Shown here in pieces: positions 1 to 10,496 of a stretch of 64,000 nt of DNA. The stretch is taken from positions 99,474-163,473 of the forward strand of contig CAJJDP010000023.1 in assembly GCA_905182995.1 (NCBI GenBank), in the 5' to 3' direction. The notes under the pieces were generated by a model that did not search any database, was not told where the DNA came from, and was given only the letters and a program-made list of their open reading frames with translations. Both the position numbers and the translations under genes were made by a program. The stretch comes from Paramecium octaurelia. Its lineage: Eukaryota; Ciliophora; Oligohymenophorea; Peniculida; Parameciidae. Positions within the stretch are counted from its first letter, which is position 1. Every line of letters begins with the position of its first letter.

Positions 1-578
1 CCTCTTGTTATGCATCCTTTTAGCCATTAATCGCATTAATCGTCAGTTATTAGTTTCTCATCACTGTCAGAACACTTATAATCTCTACAAATATTTTCTA
101 TAAAATCCCACTTACATATTCTTCTACCGGATAAACTTGGTGAAACATTACATATGTCTGAAGGATAATCCTTACATTCTTTAAAGTTAATACAAGAATA
201 TCCGTCACTTATGCATTGATATGAGACTGCTTAGCAATCGTCTGTCCTCTAATACCCATAGGCCGAACAACCAGCAAAGATTACACATTTCTTATCAATG
301 TAAGCACAACCATCTATTAAGTGACAGCTAGTTTCTTATTATGTTATCAATTCACAATATGACTTAAATGTAACAGGATTATCCTAAGTCAGTTTCTTTT
401 AGCACTTTCCTCCTTTAGTGGTTGAATCCTTAACCCACTCACAATTTTATTGATCTTGTTTCCCGATTTCGCAATCGATTTACGACTTTAATTGGTTACA
501 TTCATTGCATTTATCACTTTTATTCACTTAATAACATGATGCTATCACTAATAAGCAAACTAATGCACAAGATTTCAT
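1..578 (-). CDS. Secreted cysteine-rich protein, surface-antigen-like, C-terminus cut by window edge
   Basis: I read this from ATG at 578 with the ciliate code; it stays open to the left edge, about 190 residues. It begins with a hydrophobic signal peptide (MKSCALVCLLVIASCYQ) and is then full of evenly spaced cysteines, several in a C-x(n)-W pattern such as NCEWVKDS and ICKWDFIEN. Periodic Cys with Trp is the style of Paramecium surface (immobilisation) antigens and their short relatives, so a secreted or surface-anchored role is likely. The C-terminal anchor, if present, lies outside the window. No intron is needed. The gene at 7776-8307 is the same kind of protein. The family assignment rests on pattern, not on a database hit. 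Confidence 0.7.
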
Positions 579-823
579 AAAATTAAATTTTATATTTTTT
601 ATTTAATAGAAGCAATAATAGTCTCTATCAACCAAATCTATTTGGATTTTAAAATTTAATATTCTTTTTAAATCCTGTCTCAAATATCCTCATCATACAT
701 GCACTTTTAAGATTCCCATTAAATGTACGTTAATAGAAGATAAAAATTCAAAATTAATATCAATACTCATTTTTTAATTAGCTTAAAATTGATTTACTAT
801 TTTGAGAATTACTTAAACGCACC

Positions 824-2217
824 TCAATAATTGCTTTCTTTAATTATTTCTACTCCTGTAAGGTTTGAACTTAAATTTAATTTATTATTTAAACCTAATT
901 TCGATGAAAATTCTTTCTTATATGCGCTATAACTATTATTGACACCTTATTGCCAACACTCAATAACTTATTCGTAATTATTTTATTTTTATAAAGCGTT
1001 TACTTAACTATTTAAATATTAGTACTTTTTTATTGGTAAAAAATTATTGTACCCTTATTATTTTTAATTCCTAAATCCAAAACCTCCATTATCTCTTTCT
1101 CCTTCATCTTTCTATTGCTTCCTAATAAGTATTTTTCTAAATCTCAAAAATAATTGATACATATCTCTTTGTAATAAATCTCTTGATTTTTGTTATTGTT
1201 TATTCCGCTCATCCAACATTCAAGCACTTCATCTGATCTTCCTAACTCATCTAAAACCCTAGCTAATAAATGTTATCAAATAAACCTACCTTTCTTTCTG
1301 TAATAATAATCGTCATATATATTATTTTTAATCCCTTAGTCCCACAAAGATATTAATTCATTTATTCTTCCCAATTTATTTAAAATAATTGCTAACAATA
1401 TATTTTCTATTACCTTTTTCTTTGTAATAATACTTTTTCTGGGTATTATTCTTAATTCCTTAATCCCAACACTTTAAAGCAGACTCAAAGTCTTTTACCC
1501 ATAGTAAAGTTTAAGCTTGAATAATCATCAAGTATTCATACCTTTTTTTGAATAAAAATACTAATTATTCTTATTGTTCTCTATCCCCTTATTCAGGCAA
1601 TTTATAATTTATAAATATTTGCCTTATGTTTCTAACAGATCCACTAAACAACTAATTTATCCTTTTACCTTTCTCTAAATAAAATTGTTCTGAGGTTAAA
1701 TTACGATTTATCCCTTTATCCCATAAATCAATTGCCTCTTCTACTCTCCCTAGATTTAGTATTAAATGTGCTATTCATTTTTAGAATGTTTAAATACTTG
1801 CACAAGTTTTATAAAATTTGAAATTATTTTCATTATTATTGATAGCTTGATACCAACAATTAATCAACTCGTCCCATTTTCCAATTCTTTCTAAGAAAAT
1901 TGCTAAATTAATTGAATCATTTTCATACATAATTAATCATAGTAAGAGACACACCATTTATTATACAAGATAGCTTAATTCCAACATTCTATAATTTCGT
2001 TGGTTTTACCTTACTTCTCTAATGCATTTGCTAAAATTTTATTCTAAAATACCTTTTTAAGTATAGAACTTTTCATCATTAGCATTGGATTAGATTCCAG
2101 TGTCCCAACATTCAATAATTTCCTTAAATCTCCCCAAACTCTCTAAAACCGAAGCTATAAATAATTGTATTTTCATTTACTTTTTTGTACATAGAACCAT
2201 AAATTTTTTATGTTGTT
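824..2217 (-). CDS. TPR-repeat protein, 3' part (same gene as 2219-4302, split by an assembly join)
   Basis: This is the C-terminal portion of a tetratricopeptide-like protein, ending at TGA 826-824. Each exon encodes one repeat of about 34 residues with the core LGR-x-EEAI-x-CWD-x-GI-x-NN. A short phase-1 intron such as GTAATAGAAAATATATTGTTAG lies at the same place in nearly every repeat, just before the (S/A)-x-x-L of the next unit. The last residues after the final repeat are low-complexity (LGLNNKLNLSSNLTG). TPR arrays are protein-protein interaction scaffolds; the partner is unknown. The 5' side stops at the single N at 2218, and the reading frame does not carry across it. Bases 862-2217 are repeated exactly at 2219-3574, so this is not a separate gene copy. 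Confidence 0.75.
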
Positions 2218-3574
2218 NGGTTTGAACTTAAATTTAATTTATTATTTAAACCTAATTTCGATGAAAATTCTTTCTTATATGCGCTATAACTATTATTGAC
2301 ACCTTATTGCCAACACTCAATAACTTATTCGTAATTATTTTATTTTTATAAAGCGTTTACTTAACTATTTAAATATTAGTACTTTTTTATTGGTAAAAAA
2401 TTATTGTACCCTTATTATTTTTAATTCCTAAATCCAAAACCTCCATTATCTCTTTCTCCTTCATCTTTCTATTGCTTCCTAATAAGTATTTTTCTAAATC
2501 TCAAAAATAATTGATACATATCTCTTTGTAATAAATCTCTTGATTTTTGTTATTGTTTATTCCGCTCATCCAACATTCAAGCACTTCATCTGATCTTCCT
2601 AACTCATCTAAAACCCTAGCTAATAAATGTTATCAAATAAACCTACCTTTCTTTCTGTAATAATAATCGTCATATATATTATTTTTAATCCCTTAGTCCC
2701 ACAAAGATATTAATTCATTTATTCTTCCCAATTTATTTAAAATAATTGCTAACAATATATTTTCTATTACCTTTTTCTTTGTAATAATACTTTTTCTGGG
2801 TATTATTCTTAATTCCTTAATCCCAACACTTTAAAGCAGACTCAAAGTCTTTTACCCATAGTAAAGTTTAAGCTTGAATAATCATCAAGTATTCATACCT
2901 TTTTTTGAATAAAAATACTAATTATTCTTATTGTTCTCTATCCCCTTATTCAGGCAATTTATAATTTATAAATATTTGCCTTATGTTTCTAACAGATCCA
3001 CTAAACAACTAATTTATCCTTTTACCTTTCTCTAAATAAAATTGTTCTGAGGTTAAATTACGATTTATCCCTTTATCCCATAAATCAATTGCCTCTTCTA
3101 CTCTCCCTAGATTTAGTATTAAATGTGCTATTCATTTTTAGAATGTTTAAATACTTGCACAAGTTTTATAAAATTTGAAATTATTTTCATTATTATTGAT
3201 AGCTTGATACCAACAATTAATCAACTCGTCCCATTTTCCAATTCTTTCTAAGAAAATTGCTAAATTAATTGAATCATTTTCATACATAATTAATCATAGT
3301 AAGAGACACACCATTTATTATACAAGATAGCTTAATTCCAACATTCTATAATTTCGTTGGTTTTACCTTACTTCTCTAATGCATTTGCTAAAATTTTATT
3401 CTAAAATACCTTTTTAAGTATAGAACTTTTCATCATTAGCATTGGATTAGATTCCAGTGTCCCAACATTCAATAATTTCCTTAAATCTCCCCAAACTCTC
3501 TAAAACCGAAGCTATAAATAATTGTATTTTCATTTACTTTTTTGTACATAGAACCATAAATTTTTTATGTTGTT
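862..3574. repeat. Exact 1356-bp direct repeat around a single N (unmerged contig overlap)
   Basis: Bases 862-2217 and 2219-3574 are identical as far as I compared them, separated only by the N at 2218. Identity includes non-coding intron bases and third positions, and the repeat boundary falls mid-codon. A biological tandem duplication would not normally be joined by one unknown base. I infer that two contigs overlapping by 1356 bp were scaffolded without merging. Confidence 0.9.
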
Positions 3575-4302
3575 CTTTATTCCAAAATCCCAACAATCTA
3601 ATGCTTCTTCAATTCTCTCTTATTTTATTAGTGCATTAGCTATAGAAATAATATAAATTTGAACATTTTTATATGTAAAATTCTATGTTTTGTTAATTTT
3701 TTACAATTCCTTGATGCCAACATTCTATAACTTCTTAGAGACGATTAAATTTATTTAATGCTTAGGCTGAAATTATTAGTATAAATATCTACCCTTTTTA
3801 TCATAAAAATGGATGGCTTGCTTATTATTTTAAATTGCTTAATCCCAGCATTCTATAACTTAATCTTATCTTCCAAGTCTTTCTAGAATATTTGCTAATA
3901 AATAACTCCAATGAAATTTTACATTTCTTCTCATAAATGGATTTATTCCTATTATCCACTTGAATAGCTTTATCCCAACAACTTATTGCCTCGTCAAATT
4001 TATCTAGTTTCTCTAATGCAAAGGCTAATTAATTAATATATTTAGTCACAACATAGTTACTCAATTAAATATGATATTATATTGGCATATTCATTTTTTT
4101 ATCGGTAGTATTCAAAAGTTCCTTGGCCCCTCACAGAAGTTGGTAGTGATTCATCTACAAATTTTATTGTTTTTTTTACCAAATTATTTTTCGTTCTTTT
4201 TCAATGCTGCTTCACAGTAACATATAATTTCTTGGAACTTCATCTAGTCTTTTAGAGCCTATACTAAATTATAAGTCTTGAATAATAACTTTCTTCCTCC
4301 AT
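2219..4302 (-). CDS. TPR-repeat protein, 5' part, with start codon
   Basis: Translation starts at ATG 4302 (MEEEIQALKDQMKFQEII...) after removal of a 26-nt intron, then runs through a chain of TPR-like repeats: FALEKLDKFDEAISCWDKAI, ILERLGRQDQVIECWDQAI and so on. Introns of 25-31 nt fall once per repeat in the same phase. From 3574 down to 2219 the sequence duplicates 862-2217 exactly. Joining 4302-3575 to 2217-824 gives one uninterrupted gene of some 14 repeats. The neighbours are a CK1-type kinase gene upstream on the same strand (4491-5614) and the Cys-rich gene downstream. The function beyond scaffolding cannot be inferred. Confidence 0.8.
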
Positions 4303-4490
4303 ACGAACAACCTTTGGTTGAGATTTTTAATTCATTAGTATAAGGTTTAATTATTAAGTAAACATTTTGGTTAGTATTTTATATAAACATAAAAAAGTAA
4401 AGGAATATTTAATAATTAAGATAACTATTGGATTACAGGTACCATAAATAATAAAAAATTATATAATAGATTGGTATAGTAAATATCTTT

Positions 4491-5614
4491 TCAATATTTG
4501 ATGTCCTTAATTGATTTAATTTATTTAGTATTATATTTTCCTACTAAATTCGAAACAAGAATTATGGTTTTTTCACTTCCATCATTTTTGTGATCTAAAA
4601 GTATTTCATCAAAATTATCGTAATTTGATAATTTTTAAATATCTGAATCTTCTTGATAACTTTGAGTAGGAGTGCAAAGCGACCACTGTTAATCTAGTTT
4701 CAATTAAATAATTTAAGTATTGGATGCTTAGATCATGTGCTTAAACACTTCTCGAATGTACGAATAATTTGGTATTTGATTATAGTGTAATTAATGTATA
4801 TAGGACATAAATACGGAGAAGTGATTAGAGGGTTTACATTGCAAAATGAGGGTTTTAAAAAAGGATTACTTTGATTGTTTAATGAGTTCAAAATCCAAAT
4901 TAGAAAAAGTGTAATATTATTAATGAGACCATGGTAAAGTCACTATATTATAAAATAAATAAATTACAATCTTTTAAATAAAATAATACATATAATAAAC
5001 TTTCTAAATCGTCCTTATACCCAAGAGGCGAACCATCATGAGAAGACCTGCTTGCAAAGTTTAACGATCCGATAAAAACATCTTACAAAGCTTCTGAGTT
5101 CTCTTCGTATAATTGTGATAAACCAAAATCGATCAATTAGATGAATCCATCTTTTTCAATATCGGATTCCTTCTCAAATGCTTGGGATATCATAATATTT
5201 TCTGGTTTTATGTCAAGATGTAAGATGTTTTTTTTGTGTACTTGCTCCAAAATTTCTATTACTCTCAAGCCTATTCTCATAATGATGCTTAAAGTAACTT
5301 GTCTGCCCTTCACTAACTCTAGCAAATTACTATGTAATAGAGGAAGAACAAGAAAACACCTTAATTTGATTTTTAACCATAAATTACTTATTCTCTTTTG
5401 TTACTCCAATTTATTTTATTTTAGGAATTCCTTCAATTCCTTTTAATTTCTAAAGGATTTCGATTTCCCTCTCTAATTGGCCTAGATGAGGATTTTTCTC
5501 TATTTTAATGGCAAATGATTCCGAATTAGATTTTTCCTTTGCCGAATATACCTGATGTTAGGATCCACATCCAATTTTCGATAAGACTGTGTATTCTGAG
5601 AATTGTATCTGCAT
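4491..5614 (-). CDS. Protein kinase, casein kinase 1 (CK1) type
   Basis: 356 residues from ATG 5614, with introns at 5387-5360 (28 nt) and 4967-4943 (25 nt). The spliced length is a multiple of three. Visible kinase parts are a glycine loop GCGSQHQVYSA near residues 15-25, the lysine in FAIKIEK near 40, the catalytic loop HLDIKPEN near 122, and IDFGLSQ near 153. Then comes the CK1-style FASRSSHDGSPLGYKDDLESL region, which in this family replaces APE and is followed by a YVLFYL helix. The C-terminal tail of about 110 residues is less conserved. CK1 enzymes are Ser/Thr kinases acting on acidic or primed sites. All catalytic residues appear present, so it is probably active. Confidence 0.85.
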
Positions 5615-6112
5615 AAATATACCAATTTTTATTATGGAAAGTTTGAGGAAAAATTAATTGGCTATTAAAAAGTGAAGTAAAAAGGGGGTTGAATATGTGG
5701 TTTTAATTTATTTTATAATCGAATGCTTAAATTCACTATTAAAATTATCCAGTGAGCATGCATTTCTATAAATTATAAGTCTTGTAATTATTTCTATTAT
5801 CCATAATTTAAGATGGCTTACTTTTTATTTTAAGAATATAATATATAATTAAGTAATGTAAATTAATGTATAAATACACAATTATGGAAAATGAAAAATT
5901 AGAAAATTCTAAATTCAATTAGACCATCATTATTTATTGCTCCTCTCGTTATTTGTATAGTTAACATTGTATAAATAGGTACTTAATTTTCATTTTTATT
6001 TTTAAAAATAATAGTAATTATTGATTAAAAATCGATAATACTAATCTCAAAAAACTAGTTAATTTTCTGATTATTTCAACGTTATATAAACTTAAATTAA
6101 TTAGATTTATTA
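5615..6112. other. Intergenic spacer
   Basis: About 500 bases between two divergently transcribed genes. It is very AT-rich with no reading frame I can support. It must hold both promoters, but I see no distinct motif. Confidence 0.5.
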
Positions 6113-7162
6113 ATGAAATAGAAAGGAAAATAAGGGAGAGAGGACTTGTTGGAATAACTAAAATCTAATCTAAACATTATGGGTCATAAAATGAGTATTT
6201 TAATACAAGGTGCAGACGGTTAAGTATATTTGAAGGAACATTTGTCAGCTAAAGGGCATCAACCTTATGATGATCAAACCACCATTCATATCGCTTCTGG
6301 ATGTAAATGGATTGCCATGACTGTAATAATGAAATTAGTTGAATTAGGGTTACTAAGTCTTGATACTAAAGTGATTGATATATACCCAGAATTTAAGAAT
6401 TCAAATCCTAATTTATTGTTATAGCATTTAATGACTCACACTTCAGGGTATGTCTTAGCAGATGAATGGATATTTGATTTGGATATCTCTTTATAGGAAT
6501 CTGTCATTGGAATAGCATAAGGAGGAAAGTATCCAGCCAGTAAAGTTTGTTTTCAGGGAGGTACTAAGGTTGGCTATAGCGATATTGGAATGTAAATAGC
6601 AGGGGGAATGGCAGAAAAAGTAACAGGAAAATCATTTCATTAATTATTTGATGAATTCTTAGCTTAACCTCTAGGAATGAAGAATGCTCAGTTTACAGCT
6701 TTTGATGGAGAGAAAGGTTAAAATATTGCAATTGCTGATGGTTTTTTAGTGAGGATGATTGACTATGGTAATTTTTTATGAATGCTTCTCAATTATGGTT
6801 CTTTTAATGGCAAACAAATACTGAAAGCATCGACTGTTAAATCAATGTTATAAGATTACACAGATGATTTGCCTGTATCAGTTAAGGTCATGAAAGAAGT
6901 GGTAGGAGATGTATCAGATTCTTATGGTTTTGCAATTGGCTCTTGGATTTACGATACCAATGATAAGGATGAACCTGTGATCTTTTCAAGTTCTGGTGTG
7001 CATGGATTTGAAAATTGGATTGACATTGAAAATGGATATTTGTGCATATTCTTCCTAAGAGCAGATGTTGAAAAAGAACCATAAATTTCAGAACTTAGTG
7101 AATCCATGAGACCTGAAATTTTGGAATTCTACTTGAATGAGAGTAAATAAAAAAAGAATTGA
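6113..7162 (+). CDS. Beta-lactamase-family serine hydrolase with one in-frame TGA
   Basis: The frame from ATG 6113 to TGA 7160-7162 is 350 codons without introns. It matches the class C beta-lactamase / LACTB-like serine hydrolase family. The nucleophile motif SxxK is SGCK at residues 62-65, followed by the helix WIAMTVIMKLVELGLLSL and DxKVxDxYPEF. LMTHTSGY is the usual post-motif strand, YSDIGMQIAG near residue 155 is the YxN-equivalent, and a GVHGF near 297 sits where HxG is expected. Family members hydrolyse esters or amides; the substrate is unknown. An in-frame TGA at 6779-6781 (codon 223) interrupts the conserved stretch DYGNFL-x-MLLNYGSFNGK. Coding quality is equally good on both sides, so this is a recent nonsense change, a sequencing error or a recoded codon. 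An intron cannot remove it without losing conserved sequence. Confidence 0.8.
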
Positions 7163-7775
7163 TATCATTATATAATCCTAAGTGTTCTTTATTGTTATTT
7201 TATAATTTTAATATAGTTTTTTCAGTTCTATTTTATATTACATAGCAACTAAAACTATGGACAGAATTACAAATTATAACCAGAATAAGTACACTGTGAT
7301 TTAAATAGTAGCTTAAATCAGCTATTGACTTCTTTTTTAATTATCATTAATTATTAATTACTTAAAGAAAGAATTAGATAGGATTAATTGTTATTTACAA
7401 AAGAATATATATATATAATTTAAAAATTATTTATTTTTAAAGCGCTTGCTGGAACTACATATGCTAGAGTATACGAATACATGATAATCTTCTCGCTGTT
7501 TGGCTTATAATTTTTGTGTATTTTTAAAATATATAGTTAGAGAATTTATATTTAGGTTTTATTATTTAAAACCTATATAATAAATTCTATAACTATATTT
7601 TTGAAATACCTAGGTCATTTAATTTGTAAGATTTCTCAATTAGTATATGTGTTAATTCATTCCTAATCATAAAGTATAAAAAATAGTAAGAAATATCTTC
7701 AAATTTGTATTATATATATCGAGTAATTTAAAGATTCTCTAAAATTAATATTATAAATTATTAATCTAAATCAAA
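7163..7775. other. Intergenic spacer with palindrome
   Basis: AT-rich sequence between two plus-strand genes. I see no coding frame. It contains the hairpin at 7527-7605 described separately and the left edge (7581) of the second assembly duplication. Confidence 0.5.
7527..7605. repeat. Imperfect palindrome with IES-like ends
   Basis: Two arms of about 30 bases are near-perfect reverse complements around a core GGTTTT-ATTATTT-AAAACC (7555-7573). The element from TA at 7532 to TA at 7597 begins TATAGTTA and ends TAACTATA, so both ends fit the Paramecium IES/Tc1-like end consensus TAYAGYNR in inverted orientation. Its length (64 bp with one TA) lies in the known IES size range. It may be a retained internal eliminated sequence, a small transposon relic or simply a hairpin. 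The contig duplicated at 7581/8858 starts inside its right arm, suggesting the structure blocked assembly. Confidence 0.45.
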
Positions 7776-8307
7776 ATGTTTGATTTAAATTTATTTGTTT
7801 ATTAGGTTTTTATATTATTGATTTGTGTGAATAGCTAGTGTACAGGAATAACAAATCAACAAGAATGCAATTCAAATGATAAATGCGAATGGGATTATTG
7901 GAAACCCTCCTTATGTCAGAGCATTTGCAGTTAATTAACTAATTAATAAAGTTGTAATGAAGCGCCAGATTGCAAATGGCTTGCAGATTCATCTTCTTGC
8001 TTTATTAAAAAGTGCTAAGAAGAAAACTCTGAAGACGTCTGCAATCTAATTGTAATATGGCTAATTAATTAAGGTTGCTTGCTATTGGTACGACGGCGAA
8101 TGTTGGGATTCCTCATGTATTTAATTATAGGCCGAAGAAAGGGGAAAGTGTCCGGTTGCTTATTGCATATGGGAGGAAAAAAGGAAGTTGTGCTATGATA
8201 AGAAATGCTCAGATTATACGAGTGAATATGATTGCTAACAAATGTCATTTTGTTCTTGGTTTAAATACAAATGCATAGATAATGGTTAGAAGAAACTTGA
8301 TTTTTGA
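7776..8307 (+). CDS. Small secreted cysteine-rich protein, surface-antigen-like
   Basis: 169 residues from ATG 7776 to TGA 8305-8307 with one 22-nt intron at 8052-8073 (GTAATATGGCTAATTAATTAAG); spliced length is a multiple of three. An N-terminal hydrophobic segment (VFILLICVNSQC) is a signal peptide. The rest has Cys every 8-15 residues in units such as CEWDYWKPSLC, CKWLADSSSCFIKKC and CYWYDGECW. Trp-Cys spacing is like that of the gene at 1-578 and of Paramecium surface antigens, but the protein is far shorter. No C-terminal hydrophobic GPI signal is evident, so it is probably secreted. Function unknown. Confidence 0.75.
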
Positions 8308-9052
8308 TATAACTTTGTAAAACCTTAAATTACGTCTTAGTATAATAATGAAAAGAAGTAAGGATCTCTAATTTTCGTTCTATATGAATAAATTTTTAAA
8401 TATCTTGCAGACAATTATTTTTCTTGTAAATAAGAGAATAAGAAATTTACACTATAATAGTTCAAACATAATGATAAAGTTTTAAATATGAACTTTAAAG
8501 CTCATCTTAATTTACATTTTTCAAAGCATCTCTATTTATATAATATTGGATAGCCTTAATAATATTATCAGTTGTTGAATTAATTATTTTCGTTATTTTT
8601 AAATGATTAGATTATTTCAATCAGAATTTTGTAGTTAATATACATCAATTAAATATTCCAGACATATTTTTATGAAGGATTTATGTTTGGTTTATAAACT
8701 TATTTATAGAAGATTGTAAAAATATTAATTTAAATGAATTTTAATTAAAAGGTCAATTAAACTCCTTTATTAATTTTATTAGTTTAAATAAAAATTATGA
8801 TCACAGTCCTTTGAGTTGTCATTATTGTTTTGCATCAGAAACTTCTATTATCTTGCNTAAATTCTATAACTATATTTTTGAAATACCTAGGTCATTTAAT
8901 TTGTAAGATTTCTCAATTAGTATATGTGTTAATTCATTCCTAATCATAAAGTATAAAAAATAGTAAGAAATATCTTCAAATTTGTATTATATATATCGAG
9001 TAATTTAAAGATTCTCTAAAATTAATATTATAAATTATTAATCTAAATCAAA
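8308..9052. other. Spacer, no supported gene
   Basis: AT-rich sequence following the small Cys-rich gene. I see no frame that behaves as coding. It runs to the N at 8857 and into the start of the second overlap copy. Confidence 0.45.
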
Positions 9053-9584
9053 ATGTTTGATTTAAATTTATTTGTTTATTAGGTTTTTATATTATTGATT
9101 TGTGTGAATAGCTAGTGTACAGGAATAACAAATCAACAAGAATGCAATTCAAATGATAAATGCGAATGGGATTATTGGAAACCCTCCTTATGTCAGAGCA
9201 TTTGCAGTTAATTAACTAATTAATAAAGTTGTAATGAAGCGCCAGATTGCAAATGGCTTGCAGATTCATCTTCTTGCTTTATTAAAAAGTGCTAAGAAGA
9301 AAACTCTGAAGACGTCTGCAATCTAATTGTAATATGGCTAATTAATTAAGGTTGCTTGCTATTGGTACGACGGCGAATGTTGGGATTCCTCATGTATTTA
9401 ATTATAGGCCGAAGAAAGGGGAAAGTGTCCGGTTGCTTATTGCATATGGGAGGAAAAAAGGAAGTTGTGCTATGATAAGAAATGCTCAGATTATACGAGT
9501 GAATATGATTGCTAACAAATGTCATTTTGTTCTTGGTTTAAATACAAATGCATAGATAATGGTTAGAAGAAACTTGATTTTTGA
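9053..9584 (+). CDS. Second assembled copy of the small cysteine-rich protein gene
   Basis: Identical base for base to 7776-8307, including the 22-nt intron (9329-9350). It lies inside the duplicated contig overlap 8858-10133, so I regard it as the same gene counted twice. Confidence 0.7.
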
Positions 9585-10496
9585 TATAACTTTGTAAAAC
9601 CTTAAATTACGTCTTAGTATAATAATGAAAAGAAGTAAGGATCTCTAATTTTCGTTCTATATGAATAAATTTTTAAATATCTTGCAGACAATTATTTTTC
9701 TTGTAAATAAGAGAATAAGAAATTTACACTATAATAGTTCAAACATAATGATAAAGTTTTAAATATGAACTTTAAAGCTCATCTTAATTTACATTTTTCA
9801 AAGCATCTCTATTTATATAATATTGGATAGCCTTAATAATATTATCAGTTGTTGAATTAATTATTTTCGTTATTTTTAAATGATTAGATTATTTCAATCA
9901 GAATTTTGTAGTTAATATACATCAATTAAATATTCCAGACATATTTTTATGAAGGATTTATGTTTGGTTTATAAACTTATTTATAGAAGATTGTAAAAAT
10001 ATTAATTTAAATGAATTTTAATTAAAAGGTCAATTAAACTCCTTTATTAATTTTATTAGTTTAAATAAAAATTATGATCACAGTCCTTTGAGTTGTCATT
10101 ATTGTTTTGCATCAGAAACTTCTATTATCTTGCTTAAGATTTAGGAATCCCACATAATTAATAAATTAAAAGTAAAATGAATTGAGCCAGTTTAAATTGA
10201 CTGAATAGGAGTAATAAGAAGTAGTTTTTGGAATACCTGAAGCAAGACATTTGACCTGAATTTATGGAGTTTCCCAATTTTTAGCATAAAAATAAAAGAA
10301 TTATCTATCCCCTTAGTATATTGAGTATATCAATAAATATGAAATAATACAAAAAGTCAAGCACTTTGTTTGTATTATTTATTTTTTTGGTAGTTCCAAG
10401 TTATATTATGCAATAAGCAAGATTTAATCTTTAAAATCTAAATTTTGAAAGTGAGAAAATAATATTATAAAATATATAATAAAACATCAACAGAAT
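9585..10496. other. Spacer, no supported gene
   Basis: About 900 bases of AT-rich sequence between the small Cys-rich gene and the 3' end of the histidine kinase gene. No frame on either strand shows splice-consistent coding character. Confidence 0.45.

Larger units (their letters stand above)
7581..10133. repeat. Exact 1276-bp direct repeat around a single N (unmerged contig overlap)
   Basis: Bases 7581-8856 and 8858-10133 are identical, separated by the N at 8857. The copies carry the same small gene and the same spacer. The layout is the same as at 862-3574, so I take it for an assembly artefact and not a gene duplication. Confidence 0.9.

Noticed and set aside
5141-5446. Plus ORF of 101 residues
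   Set aside because: Antisense to the CK1-type kinase domain, whose catalytic motifs are on the minus strand.
8075-8278. Plus ORF of 67 residues, repeated at 9352
   Set aside because: Out of frame with the Cys-rich protein once its 22-nt intron is removed; it only looks open because it starts at the exon edge.
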